NCBI GenBank assembly: GCA_019637155.1
Contig: JAHBWE010000020.1
Location: 62,001-126,000, forward strand
From: Labilithrix sp.
GTDB lineage: Bacteria; Myxococcota_A; Polyangia; Polyangiales; Polyangiaceae
Length of the DNA: 64,000 nucleotides
Reading direction: 5' to 3'
Shown: piece after piece, positions 16,596-26,117 of the stretch
Layout of the letters: every line of letters begins with the position of its first letter
Numbering within the stretch: the first letter of the stretch is position 1
Made by a program: the position numbers and the translations under genes
The notes under the pieces: generated by a model
What the model was told of the DNA's origin: nothing
The model's database searches: none
The model's input: the letters and a program-made list of their open reading frames with translations, nothing else

Positions 16596-18356
16596 CTAGC
16601 ACATGGCGGGGGTCTGTAGCGCGCGGCGATCGCGGCCGCGGAACGGCGGAGCCGGGGCGTTGCGATCGGTCGCCCGCCGGCCTTCGAGCGAGACGAGGAG
16701 CCGCGCGACGAGCGCGGCCGCGGCGCCGGCGGTGGGCTCTTCCGGCACGAGGCGGACGACGTTCTCGCCGTCGGCGCGGCCGCGGAGGACCTTGGATCCG
16801 GCCGCGAGCGCGTCGATGCGCTTCGCCGCGGGCGACCGCGCGTCGAAGCGGACGAGCACCTCGGGGCTCGCGCCCCAGCTCCCCGGCGCGGTCGCGAGCG
16901 CGAGCTCGATCGCGCGGAGGCCGGGCGTCTTGTCCTTCGGCGCTCCGGCGAGGCGCACCTCGTCGATCGCCGCGCCGGCGCCGGTGGTGACGCGCCCGAT
17001 CGTGCCGAGCTCGACGTGCGCGAGGTCGAGGCTCGACGCGATCATGTCGCGCGCGGGGCGCAGCATCCGGGCGGCGAGGTCGACCGGCGCGGGCGGCATC
17101 TGCGCGCGCGTACCGGTGAGCCACACCGGCACGACCGCGCAGGCGACGAGCGGCAGCGCGATCGCGATCTGGGGGACCTTCACGCGGAGGAAGAACGCCG
17201 CCACGCCGACCGCGACGAGGAACAGCGCGAAGACGATCTTGCCCTTCGTCGCGCCGAGGTCGAGCGCGCTCGTCGGCGCGGCCTTCTTCGGCACGAGCAC
17301 GGCGGGATCGGAGACCGACTGCCACGCGCCGGGGCTCCGCGGCTTCACGATCGCGCCCGGCGCGCGGTGGGCGGCGAGCGCCATCGCGATCATGACGAGC
17401 GCGGCGCCGCCGATCGGGCTCCACCACAAGAGCGCCGCGAGCGCGCCGGTGGTGACGACGCCGTAGACGAAGGGCCCGAGCCCCCACGGCAACGCGACGA
17501 CGGGACGCGCGACGAGCCCGCGCGCCGCCGCTTCGTCGCGCACGGTCGCGCGCTTCGAGCGGAGGAGCATCGAGAGGACGCCGGCGATCGCGGCGAAGCC
17601 GACCGCGACGAGGACGCGCGCGAGGTTCGAGGCGAGGAGCGAGGGCGGCGTGGTCTCCACCGGCGGCGGCGGACGCAGCTCCGGCGTCGTGACGCGGGGG
17701 AACGCCTTCGGGTCGAGGCGCGCGGCCCAGACGACGGCGTCGCCGCGCGCGACGTGGGGGCGGACGAGCTCGAGCTCGTCGCGCTCGGTCCCGCGCCGCA
17801 GCGTGACGAGGGTGGTCGTCGCCTCGTTCGACGACGCGAGGCGCGGCTCGGTCGGCGCGGCGGGGACGTCGATGACGACGCGCGCGCCGTCGTGTCCCTC
17901 CGGCGCGGGCGGCGCGGTCCAGGCGAGCTTCCACATCGCGCCGTCGCGCGTGAGCATCTTGGTCGAGACGAGGTCGAGCCGGTACTTCACGTCGGCGACG
18001 TAGGCGCCGCGCGTGAGCCCGCGGTGCTTCGGATCGTCGATGACGATGCGCACGGTGCCGGGCGTCTTGGTCGTCTCGACGTGCGCGGCGACCTCGTTGC
18101 CACCTTTTTCGGGGGTGAGCACGGTGTCGGGCGCGAGCTCGGCGCGGGGGTCGATCCCGACGAGGTCGAGCGTCTTGAAGCGTCCGGCGACGACCCGATA
18201 GCGAAGGTGGTGCTGCACGTTCGCGATCCCGTCCGGCCCGATCTCGATCCGCACGTCGTCCGAGGTCTCGTGAACCTCCTGCCACCCGCCAGCATGCGCT
18301 GTCCCAGACCCCGCGACCGCAGCAAGAGCAATAAGGAGAGCCGCCTTCCGAAGCAT
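16596..18356 (-). CDS. Membrane protein with N-terminal periplasmic domain, unknown function
   Basis: 586 residues from ATG 18356. A signal peptide ends at about GTAHAGGW. Residues 23-230 form a soluble domain with repeated strand-rich text (VRIEIGPDGIANVQHHLRYR) reminiscent of DUF2207-like extracytoplasmic domains, though I would not assign it. About seven hydrophobic helices lie between about residues 255 and 425. A C-terminal soluble domain (about 435-586) ends in an Arg-rich tail. It may be the first gene of the five-gene run leading into dnaJ. It diverges from the DUF4173-like membrane protein across about 120 bases. Confidence 0.75.
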   Translation of the reverse strand: MLRKAALLIALAAVAGSGTAHAGGWQEVHETSDDVRIEIGPDGIANVQHHLRYRVVAGRFKTLDLVGIDPRAELAPDTVLTPEKGGNEVAAHVETTKTPGTVRIVIDDPKHRGLTRGAYVADVKYRLDLVSTKMLTRDGAMWKLAWTAPPAPEGHDGARVVIDVPAAPTEPRLASSNEATTTLVTLRRGTERDELELVRPHVARGDAVVWAARLDPKAFPRVTTPELRPPPPVETTPPSLLASNLARVLVAVGFAAIAGVLSMLLRSKRATVRDEAAARGLVARPVVALPWGLGPFVYGVVTTGALAALLWWSPIGGAALVMIAMALAAHRAPGAIVKPRSPGAWQSVSDPAVLVPKKAAPTSALDLGATKGKIVFALFLVAVGVAAFFLRVKVPQIAIALPLVACAVVPVWLTGTRAQMPPAPVDLAARMLRPARDMIASSLDLAHVELGTIGRVTTGAGAAIDEVRLAGAPKDKTPGLRAIELALATAPGSWGASPEVLVRFDARSPAAKRIDALAAGSKVLRGRADGENVVRLVPEEPTAGAAAALVARLLVSLEGRRATDRNAPAPPFRGRDRRALQTPAMC

Positions 18357-18479
18357 GTCCCCCACATCTACCCACACCACCCACGCGGTCAAACTTCCGG
18401 CGGCTCGACCGCTCGGTGCGGGGATATTCAAATCTCTGCGCGTGGGTGGCAACGAAGCTGGTGCCGCGTAGACTCGTGG

Positions 18480-20486
18480 ATGCAGAACGTTCCGTTCGGT
18501 GCTGTCGAGCCGGCCGTGTCGCCGGAAAACGGGCCTCCGCGAGGGGTGGGGCCGCACCCGTACCGACCGGCGCCGCTCTACGGCGGGCACGCGGAGCGAC
18601 GAGCGCGGGGGCGCGTCATGCCTGCGCGCGCGCGCGAGCTCGCGGCCGTCGTGGGCCTCGTCGCCGTCGCGGACTTCGCGCTCTGGCGGCAGGACGGGCT
18701 CAGCGTCGGCGGCGTCGGCCTCGCGACGTTCTTCGTCCTCGTCCCTCTCCTCGTCCTCGCCGCCGCCCGCGGCCGGCGACTGACGCTGCGCCTCGCCGCC
18801 ATCGGCGTGATGCTCGGCGCCGTCACCGCGCGATCCGCGTACGCGCCGACGGTGGGCACGACGCTGCTCGGCCTCCTCGGCGTCTTCGCGCTCGCCGTCG
18901 CGATGCGCCAGCGGTCGAGCTTCCTCACGAACGTGGCCGCCTCCTTCGGAGCGACGGCGGTGACCTTCCCGTTTCGCATCGCGGCGGCGTTCCGCGGTGC
19001 ACATCGGATCGCGGCGGGCCGCTCCCGCCGCCGCTTCACGGGCGCGATCCTCATCCCGATCGCGCTCGTCGGCGTGTTCGTCACGATCTTCGCGTTCGCG
19101 AACCCGCTCGTCGCGCGATGGGTCGGCTTCGTCGGCAGCGCCGTCGTCCTCCCCGACCCCATGCGCTTGGCGCTCTGGGGCTCCCTCGCGTTCGGCGCCG
19201 TGCTCCTGCTGCGTCCCGCGATCCACCGGTCCTTCGCGGTCGAGCACGCGGACAGCGACGACGCCACCGAAGCGTCGCTCGCGATCGGGCGCAACGCGCT
19301 CGTCGCGCTGAACGTGCTCTTCCTCCTCTACAACGCGCTCGACGCGACGTACCTCTGGGCCGGAGCGCCGCCGCCGGGCGTGACCGAACAAGCCTACGCG
19401 CACCAGGGCGCGGCCTGGCTCACGGTCGCGCTCCTCGTCCTCACGGCCGTCGTCGGCGTGCTCTTCCACGGCGCGCTCGCGCACGATCCGCGCGCCCGCC
19501 TCGCGCGCATCCTCGCCTACGCGTGGCTCGGGCAGGGCGCCGTGCTCGCGCTCGGCACGTTCCGCCGCATCGCGATCCACGTCTCCACCTCGGGCCTGTC
19601 GAACGTCCGCATCCTCGGCATCGCCGGCACCGCGCTCGTGGCGTTCGGCCTCGTCCTCATCGGCACGAAGCTCCACCGCCGCTTCACCTTCGCCTGGCTC
19701 CTCCGCCGCCAGCTCGACGCGCTCGTCGTCGGTCTGCTCGCGTTCAGCATCCTGCCGACGCACCTCGTCTCCGCGCGCGTGAACGTCTCGCGCATCCTGA
19801 TGCATCGCTACCAGCCGCTCGTGAACGTGACCGAAGAGGCCGCCGAGGTCGAGAGCACCGCCGCGCTCCTGCCGCTCGTCGAGCACGACGACGAGCGCAT
19901 CCGCCGCGGCGTCGCCGCGCTGCTCCTGAACGAGCTCGACACGCTGCGCCGGCGCGAGCAGCACGCTGGCCTCCGCGACACGGACCTCGCGACGCGGAAG
20001 GCGCGCGCGGACCTCGAGCGGGCAGAGCCCCAGCTCGAGGCCGTGCTCGGCGACGTCGAGCGGTCGGACGCGATCCGCCAGTGGGAGTACATCCGCAACT
20101 CGGCGATCGAAGGCGTCATCTCGCAGTCCGAGATCGACAAGGTGGAGATGGCGCCGGCAGGGGATCAGAAGGTCTTCCGGCGCTGGATCGCGGCGCATCG
20201 CGCGCGCGACGTGGAGTCGCTCGCGAACGACTACGCCGACCGCGTCCTCTTCGACGGCGTCCGGCTGACGCGCGCCGAGGTGATGGAGAAGAAGCGCACC
20301 GCCGCCGAGCTGGGCTTGTCCCACGACGTCGTCGAGCACGCACCGTCGCCGGTCGCGGTCGACGGCTCGAGCCCGCTCCGCGCGGAGGGCCACGTGGCCG
20401 TCTCCGCGAGCGCCCGCGGCGTCACCCTCGTCTTCGAGCAGCGCCCCGAAGGTTGGAAGATCGTCGAAGAGCGCAGCCTCTACTGA
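18480..20486 (+). CDS. DUF4173-like multi-pass membrane protein with C-terminal NTF2-like domain
   Basis: 668 residues from ATG 18480. At least ten hydrophobic helices lie between about residues 45 and 440. A segment reading EQAYAHQGAAWLTVALL matches the EYARQGFFQL-type core of the DUF4153/DUF4173 membrane family (recalled motif). After a cytoplasmic or periplasmic charged region (about 450-550), the last 110 residues (FRRWIAAHRARDVESLANDY, EGHVAVSASARGVTLVFEQR, GWKIVEERSLY) resemble an NTF2/SnoaL-like ligand-binding fold. That combination may be lineage-specific. It ends 3 bases from the convergent lipoprotein gene. Confidence 0.75.
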   Translation: MQNVPFGAVEPAVSPENGPPRGVGPHPYRPAPLYGGHAERRARGRVMPARARELAAVVGLVAVADFALWRQDGLSVGGVGLATFFVLVPLLVLAAARGRRLTLRLAAIGVMLGAVTARSAYAPTVGTTLLGLLGVFALAVAMRQRSSFLTNVAASFGATAVTFPFRIAAAFRGAHRIAAGRSRRRFTGAILIPIALVGVFVTIFAFANPLVARWVGFVGSAVVLPDPMRLALWGSLAFGAVLLLRPAIHRSFAVEHADSDDATEASLAIGRNALVALNVLFLLYNALDATYLWAGAPPPGVTEQAYAHQGAAWLTVALLVLTAVVGVLFHGALAHDPRARLARILAYAWLGQGAVLALGTFRRIAIHVSTSGLSNVRILGIAGTALVAFGLVLIGTKLHRRFTFAWLLRRQLDALVVGLLAFSILPTHLVSARVNVSRILMHRYQPLVNVTEEAAEVESTAALLPLVEHDDERIRRGVAALLLNELDTLRRREQHAGLRDTDLATRKARADLERAEPQLEAVLGDVERSDAIRQWEYIRNSAIEGVISQSEIDKVEMAPAGDQKVFRRWIAAHRARDVESLANDYADRVLFDGVRLTRAEVMEKKRTAAELGLSHDVVEHAPSPVAVDGSSPLRAEGHVAVSASARGVTLVFEQRPEGWKIVEERSLY

Positions 20487-20489
20487 CCC

Positions 20490-22499
20490 TCAATTGCGAG
20501 AGGAGAGCAGCAGCTTCACGACGTCTTCGATGACGGCGCGCGTGACGCGGAGCTGACCCGTCGACGCGCCCGCGCGCGCCTGCGGGGTCGGGGCCTCGGC
20601 TTTGCTCGTCAGGACGATCGGCGCGCCGCCCTTCGCGGGGAGCGCCCCGAGCTGCGAGAAGACCGAAGAGCCCCCGGGCGTGCCGTCGTCGTCGAAGGCG
20701 GTGAGGACGAGGAGACCTCGCATCGTGAAGAGCGCGCCGCCGTTGATCTTCCCCTCCTTGAGCGGCTCGACGCCCTGCGCCGTCTTCCCCAACGTGCCCG
20801 CGTCCGTCGCGCTCGCGAGCGCGGCGGCGGCCTTCGTCGCGACCAGCTTGCCGTCGAGGCCGAACGCGAGCCACGTGCTCGCGCCGTCCGGCACCGCGAA
20901 GAGATGAAGGACGATCGGCTTGAGCGGTCCACGCTTCGGCGCAGGCGGCGCCTTCGGCTGCGGCTGCCCCGGCCGCGCGGCCGGCATCGAGACCGGCGGC
21001 GGCTCGTGGTCGTTGGGGATCGAGACCTCGAGGTGCACCGTCTCCTTCGGCAGGCTCACGCCCGCGAACGGCGTGACGCGCATCTTCGGGAGCGTCTTCT
21101 GGCTCGTCCCCGTCTTCTCGGTGAACCACTTCGAGAACGCGGGGCGGTTCCAGAGGCCGGACCAGTCCTTCAAGATCGGGCCCACCTTCGCGACCGGCTC
21201 GCTCACCTGGTACATGTGCCAGCCGACGACCTGCTCGCCGACGACGCGCTTCGCCTCCTGCTCGCCGGTCCAGTCGTCCTCCTTCACCGCCCCCCGCGCC
21301 TTGATCGCCTTCTCGAGCGCGGCCTGATCGAAGCCCTTCGCGTAGATGCCGGTGCCGCCGTTCGTGAACAGCTTCAGCATGCGATCGGCGACGAGGTCGT
21401 GGACCGTCTTCTTCTCCGCCGCCGGGAGGCCGACCGCGTCGAGGCCCTCGACCAGGAGCGCGGTGAGGATCTCGCGCGGGTGCTCGTAGAGCTTCGGGTC
21501 GGAGCCGCGCATGAAGAGCGCGGTGTCCGTGTCGCCGGGCAAGTGCCAGAAGGCCGCCGGCGCGTCGTCGGCGCGGCTCGCGTCGGTGAGCGCGCGGGCG
21601 AAGAGGCTCTTCTGCCCCTGGAGCTCGAAGCGCGACGTCGCGAGGATGCCGCTGTCGTCGATCGTGCCGTCGAGCGAGAGCTTCTGCGCGTCGTCCACGA
21701 TGTCGAGCGCCTCGCCCACCGACGCGTCGATGAGCGCGCGCACCGCCGTGCTCTGCGAGCCGACGAAGCCCTTCGCCATCTCCGGCAGCATCCGCCGCAT
21801 CTCCTGGAGCGGGGCGCGCACCGGCTCGGGCCGGAGCTCGAGGTGCACGTCGGCGGGCCAGCGCTCGCGCGGCATCGTGCGGGAGAGGTAGGGCGTGAGC
21901 GCGTCGACCGCGTTGCCCGGACCGCAGACCAGCTTCGCGCCGGCGGAGGAGTGCGCGAGGACGCAGACGTCGCGCTCCTCGTCGTCGCCGTCGTCGTCGT
22001 CCTCGACCTCGGCGCGATGACGGCCGCGCCCGCGGTCCATGATGCCGTGCACCTTGAAGCCGCCGTTCGCGACGGGGTCCATCCGGTAGTGCAGCGCGAG
22101 CCGCGTCTTCGCGTCCTCGAAGGACTTCACGCCGACCGAGAACGCATAGAGGAGCTCGACGCCGTGACGTCCGAGCGTGACGGTGCCGGCCGCGTCGACG
22201 GGCTGGTTCACGTCGATGACGTCGGCCACGTTCGGCTGGACGGAGCGGAGGAGCTCGCGCGCGCCCGGGAGCGGCAGCTTCGTCCAGGAGCCGACCGTGT
22301 GGACGATGTTCTCCGGCCGACTCACGCGTCCGACGACGACGAGGTTCGGCGGCTCGGGCACCGACGACACGTCGATCGGCGGCTCCTTCGGCGCCGGCGG
22401 GACGGCCGGGGCCGGCGGCGCGACGGGCCCGGGCGGCGGCGAACCGCAGGCGAGGAGCACGAGCGGGAGCAGCGGGAGGAGCCGGCCGGCGGTTGCCAT
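20490..22499 (-). CDS. Large lipoprotein of unknown function
   Basis: 669 residues. The signal peptide MATAGRLLPLLPLVLLACGS ends in lipobox LLAC. A Pro-rich linker follows (to about residue 45), then a long soluble body without transmembrane helices. Features visible are an acidic insert near residue 165 (VEDDDDGDDEERD), a paired-domain feel with repeated phrases such as LPEMAKGFVGSQSTAVRAL, and a Pro-rich segment near 500-525. No family recognised. It diverges from the helicase gene with about 80 bases between the starts and converges on the DUF4173-like gene. Confidence 0.75.
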   Translation of the reverse strand: MATAGRLLPLLPLVLLACGSPPPGPVAPPAPAVPPAPKEPPIDVSSVPEPPNLVVVGRVSRPENIVHTVGSWTKLPLPGARELLRSVQPNVADVIDVNQPVDAAGTVTLGRHGVELLYAFSVGVKSFEDAKTRLALHYRMDPVANGGFKVHGIMDRGRGRHRAEVEDDDDGDDEERDVCVLAHSSAGAKLVCGPGNAVDALTPYLSRTMPRERWPADVHLELRPEPVRAPLQEMRRMLPEMAKGFVGSQSTAVRALIDASVGEALDIVDDAQKLSLDGTIDDSGILATSRFELQGQKSLFARALTDASRADDAPAAFWHLPGDTDTALFMRGSDPKLYEHPREILTALLVEGLDAVGLPAAEKKTVHDLVADRMLKLFTNGGTGIYAKGFDQAALEKAIKARGAVKEDDWTGEQEAKRVVGEQVVGWHMYQVSEPVAKVGPILKDWSGLWNRPAFSKWFTEKTGTSQKTLPKMRVTPFAGVSLPKETVHLEVSIPNDHEPPPVSMPAARPGQPQPKAPPAPKRGPLKPIVLHLFAVPDGASTWLAFGLDGKLVATKAAAALASATDAGTLGKTAQGVEPLKEGKINGGALFTMRGLLVLTAFDDDGTPGGSSVFSQLGALPAKGGAPIVLTSKAEAPTPQARAGASTGQLRVTRAVIEDVVKLLLSSRN

Positions 22500-22582
22500 G
22501 GGCTGTGGAGAATACGCGTGATGCGTGGAACGCTTCTGTCAATCTTCCATCCGCGCGGCGGCCGTGGCTTGCTGTCGGCGTC

Positions 22583-24673
22583 GTGGCAGTACCCAAGATG
22601 AATCCCGCCCAGGCGGAGGCGGTGGAGCACCAGACCGGGCCCATGCTCGTCCTCGCCGGCGCGGGCTCCGGCAAGACGCGCGTCATCACCCACCGCATCG
22701 CGCGCCTGCTCGAGCGCGGCGTGCCCGCGCACATGATCTGCGCCCTCACCTTCACGAACAAAGCCGCCGGCGAGATGGCCGAGCGCGTCGAGCACATCGC
22801 GAAGACGCAGGGGCTCGGGAAGATCTTCGCCGCGAAGGGCTCCGGCAAGGGGATGGTCATCTCGACCTTCCACTCCTTCGGCCTCATGGTGCTGGGGCGC
22901 GAGCGCAAGTCGCTCGGCGGCACGTTCACGATCTTCGATCAGGGCGACTGCCTCGGCGCGATCAAGGACATCCTCTCGCGCGTCAACTCCGGGAAGGCCT
23001 CCTTCGACGCGGCCGCGGTGATGACGCGCATCTCGAACGCGAAGAACGCGTTCATCTCCCCGGAGGAGCTCCAAGAGCGGGAGTGCGACGAGTACGACGA
23101 GATCACGAAGCTCGTCTACCCGCGCTACCAGGCCGCGCTCCGCAACTTCCGCGCGTTCGACTTCGACGACCTCGTCTGCGAGGTGGCGCGCCTCTGGAAG
23201 GAGCGCCCCGACATCCTCGATCGCTGGCAGAAGGAGTACCTCTACGTCCTCGTCGACGAGTACCAGGACACGAACCGCGCCCAGCTCGAAGTCTTGCGCC
23301 TCCTCTGCGACCGGCACAAGAACATCTGCGTCGTCGGCGACGACGATCAATCGATTTACGCGTGGCGCGGCGCCGACATCCAGAACATCCTCGACTTCGA
23401 GCATCACTTCGCCGGCGCGAAGGTCGTCATGCTCGAGCAGAACTACCGCTCGAAGGCCCCCATCCTCGCGGTCGCGAACGCGGTCATCGAGAAGCGCGTC
23501 GACGGGAAATACCGAAAGCGCCTCTTCACCGAGCAGCTCGGCGGGGAGAAGGTGAAGCTCGGCGTGGCCCCCTCTCCCGAGGCGGAGGCGGTCTACGTCG
23601 CGAAGGAGCTCCGGCGCGTGATCCGCGAGGAGCAGCGGAAGCCGAAGGACTGCGCGATCCTCTACCGCTCGAACGGTCAGGCGAAGGTCCTCGAGGAGCA
23701 GCTGCGCGAGCAGGGCGTGCCTTATCGGATGATCGGCGGGCAGCAGTTCTTCGAGCGCAAAGAGGTCAAAGACGTACTTGCTTATCTGAAGTTGGCATTG
23801 AACCGGGCCGACGAAATAAGCCTCCGCCGCATTGCCAATTATCCCCCGCGCGGGATCGGCGACGCGAGCCTCGAGCGCCTCACCCAGCACGCGACCGGGA
23901 AGGGCTGGTCGCTCTGGCAGGCGGTCGAGCGGGTCGACGGCCTCGACGGCGTCTCGAGCCCCGCGCGCGACGGCTGCAAGGAGCTCGAGAAGCTGATCGG
24001 CGACATGCGGCGGAAGCTCCTCGTCGAGCGCCGCCCCGCGAGCGAGGTCGCGCGCGACCTGTGCGCGACGATCGGCCTCAAGAAGGACATCGACGGCACC
24101 TCGCCCTCCGCGAACGCGAGCGCGCGGCGCTGGGGCAACGTCGAGGGCCTCTTCGGCATCCTCGCCCGGCGCGAGCAGCGCACGGCCGACAAGGGCGCGG
24201 ACCCGAGCGCGGAGCGCGACCTCATGGCGTTCCTCCACTCCCTCACCCTCCAGACGAACGAGGAGGACGAGGAGCCGGGCAACCAGGTCACGCTCTCCAC
24301 CCTCCACGGGAGCAAGGGCCTCGAGTTCGACGTCGTCTTCCTCATCGGCTGCGAGGAGGGTCTCATCCCGCATCAGCGCACGCTCGACGTCCGCGTGACC
24401 GACGACGGCGCGAACGCCTCCGACGTCGAGGAGGAGCGCCGCCTCTTCTACGTCGGCGTGACGCGCGCGAAGCAGCGCCTCACCATCACGCGCTGCACCC
24501 ACCGCGTGAAGGCGGGCAAGCCCCTCCCGCGCACGCCGTGCCGCTTCCTCTCCGACGTCCCGGAGGAGCTGTTCGAGCCGTTCGAGGTCAAGGACTCGAG
24601 CCTCATGAGCACGACGGAGATGGCCGAGCAGGGCCAAAACCTCCTCGCGCTGCTCGACTCGCTCGGGCAGTAA
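22583..24673 (+). CDS. UvrD/Rep-family DNA helicase
   Basis: 696 residues from GTG 22583 (VAVPKMNPAQ); ATG 22598 is an alternative. Superfamily 1A motifs are in order: Q-motif/NPAQAEAVEH, Walker A AGAGSGKT, motif Ia LTFTNKAAGEM, motif Ib STFHSFG, Walker B VDEYQDTN, motif III GDDDQSIYAWRGA, motif IV QNYRS, motif V LSTLHGSKGLEFDVVFLIG and motif VI RLFYVGVTRAK. It unwinds DNA 3' to 5' in repair or replication restart. It is closer to Rep/PcrA than RecB by length and has no nuclease domain. A block of codons 393-420 has very different codon use (reported as a finding). Confidence 0.95.
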   Translation: MAVPKMNPAQAEAVEHQTGPMLVLAGAGSGKTRVITHRIARLLERGVPAHMICALTFTNKAAGEMAERVEHIAKTQGLGKIFAAKGSGKGMVISTFHSFGLMVLGRERKSLGGTFTIFDQGDCLGAIKDILSRVNSGKASFDAAAVMTRISNAKNAFISPEELQERECDEYDEITKLVYPRYQAALRNFRAFDFDDLVCEVARLWKERPDILDRWQKEYLYVLVDEYQDTNRAQLEVLRLLCDRHKNICVVGDDDQSIYAWRGADIQNILDFEHHFAGAKVVMLEQNYRSKAPILAVANAVIEKRVDGKYRKRLFTEQLGGEKVKLGVAPSPEAEAVYVAKELRRVIREEQRKPKDCAILYRSNGQAKVLEEQLREQGVPYRMIGGQQFFERKEVKDVLAYLKLALNRADEISLRRIANYPPRGIGDASLERLTQHATGKGWSLWQAVERVDGLDGVSSPARDGCKELEKLIGDMRRKLLVERRPASEVARDLCATIGLKKDIDGTSPSANASARRWGNVEGLFGILARREQRTADKGADPSAERDLMAFLHSLTLQTNEEDEEPGNQVTLSTLHGSKGLEFDVVFLIGCEEGLIPHQRTLDVRVTDDGANASDVEEERRLFYVGVTRAKQRLTITRCTHRVKAGKPLPRTPCRFLSDVPEELFEPFEVKDSSLMSTTEMAEQGQNLLALLDSLGQ

Positions 24674-24682
24674 GCGCGAACG

Positions 24683-25297
24683 TCACTTGCACACGGTGAG
24701 AGCGGAGCCCTTCGCGAGGGCGCAGCGGGGGGCGTTGAAGGACCCTCGCAGCTTCTCTCCTTCGAAGTCGAGGTCGAACGTCCCGACGATCGCGTCGAGC
24801 GTGAGCGTCTCGACGCGGACGCTCCCGGACGTGGCGCGCTTGCGCTTCACCGGATCGCCCGAGCAGTCCGGCCGGATGTGGAGCGCCGTGATGACCGTGC
24901 GCAGGGTCGCGTCCGCTTCGCCGGGGCCTGGGGGCGTCACGGCGTAGTCGCCGGCGACGAGCGACCTCCGCTCCGTGCCCAGGTAACTGATCGAGAGCTG
25001 AAGGCGATCGACGTCCCCCGCGTCCTCGTCGACGTCGGCGGGCTCGGCCGCGCAGATCGGCTGGCGCGGCGCGAGCGAGAGCGAGAGCGTGAAGGCGTGC
25101 TCCGGCCCCCGGCCCACGTCGAGGTCGTCCTCGGCGTAGGTCGAGCGGGGGATCGCGTTGGCGAAGGAGAGCCCGGCGACGGTGCCTTCGGCGACGGCCG
25201 CGTACCCGCCGGCGTCCCCGGTCGTGTTCTCGCTGGACGCGCACGCGACCCAGCCACCGAGGGCGAACAGGAGGACGACGGCGCGGAGGAAGCTCAT
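24683..25297 (-). CDS. Small lipoprotein of unknown function
   Basis: 204 residues from ATG 25297. The signal peptide MSFLRAVVLLFALGGWVACA ends in lipobox WVAC. The mature part is soluble, beta-rich by appearance, with an acidic stretch (EPADVDEDAGDVD) and two late Cys (PRCALAKG and TVCK) that may pair. No family recognised. It ends 9 bases from the convergent helicase stop. Many myxobacterial genomes carry such single-copy lipoproteins. Confidence 0.75.
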   Translation of the reverse strand: MSFLRAVVLLFALGGWVACASSENTTGDAGGYAAVAEGTVAGLSFANAIPRSTYAEDDLDVGRGPEHAFTLSLSLAPRQPICAAEPADVDEDAGDVDRLQLSISYLGTERRSLVAGDYAVTPPGPGEADATLRTVITALHIRPDCSGDPVKRKRATSGSVRVETLTLDAIVGTFDLDFEGEKLRGSFNAPRCALAKGSALTVCK

Positions 25298-25348
25298 CGC
25301 CTCCAGTATGCACCAGGAGGAAGGGGCGGAACGGCGTAGCATGCGGCG

Positions 25349-26053
25349 ATGTCGACCTCGCTGATGCAGACGACGCTCGCCGCCGCCGCGCAGGTCCTCG
25401 CCCCGCCGCACCGTCAGCTCGCGAGCAGCCTCCAGACCACCGTGCTCCAGGGCACGTATCGCGGCCACGCCGCGCAGGTGATGTTCCAGAGCCCGCGGGG
25501 CGAGGAGGAGGCGGAGATCGTCTACGTCTCGGTGGCCGCGCCCGTTCACGGCGTGATCGCGCGCGTCTTCGAGCGAACGCGCAGCGTCTCGCTCGGCGTG
25601 ACCCCTGGCCCGCGACCGAGCGCGCTCGCGCTGAGCTGGGAGCCGCGCTTCCAGGAGCGCTTCGACGTCGGCGGCGCGCCGAGCGCGGTCCTCTCCGCGT
25701 GGCTCACGCCGGAGGTGCAGTCGAGGATCCTCGACAGCGGCGTGCGCCGGCTGTCGACGGAGGAGGGGGAGCTGAAGCTGACCGTACGCCGGCCGGCCGA
25801 CGCCGCCGGGATCGCCGCCGCCCTCGACGTGACGATCGAGCTCCTCACGCGGCTCCCGCCTGCGATCCAGGCCGCCGGCCTTGGCTCGTACCTGCCCGGC
25901 TCGCTGGCGACGCACCCCGACGTCGTCGCCCTCCAGGGCTTCGAGCGGCGCTCTCGCCGCGTCGGCGGTCTCCTCATCGCCCTCTTCCTCCTCCTCTTCG
26001 TCGGGGTCTTCGCGGCGTGCGTCGCCGCGTGCGTCGCCTGCGGACCGCGGTGA
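25349..26053 (+). CDS. Hypothetical protein with C-terminal membrane anchor
   Basis: 234 residues. No signal peptide. The first 200 residues are soluble (VMFQSPRGEEEAEIVYVSVA, GVTPGPRPSALALSWEPRF). The C-terminus has one hydrophobic helix, VGGLLIALFLLLFVGVFAAC, followed by a Cys-rich end (CVAACVACGP), so it is probably tail-anchored in the inner membrane. No family recognised. It diverges from the preceding lipoprotein gene with about 51 bases between starts, and the AI-2E family gene follows after 64 bases. Confidence 0.7.
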   Translation: MSTSLMQTTLAAAAQVLAPPHRQLASSLQTTVLQGTYRGHAAQVMFQSPRGEEEAEIVYVSVAAPVHGVIARVFERTRSVSLGVTPGPRPSALALSWEPRFQERFDVGGAPSAVLSAWLTPEVQSRILDSGVRRLSTEEGELKLTVRRPADAAGIAAALDVTIELLTRLPPAIQAAGLGSYLPGSLATHPDVVALQGFERRSRRVGGLLIALFLLLFVGVFAACVAACVACGPR

Positions 26054-26117
26054 CGAGCGCGCGGGGTATCCGCTGCGCGTGACCGTGGGCGCGCGGCGCG
26101 TATAGGCTGGCGGGCGC

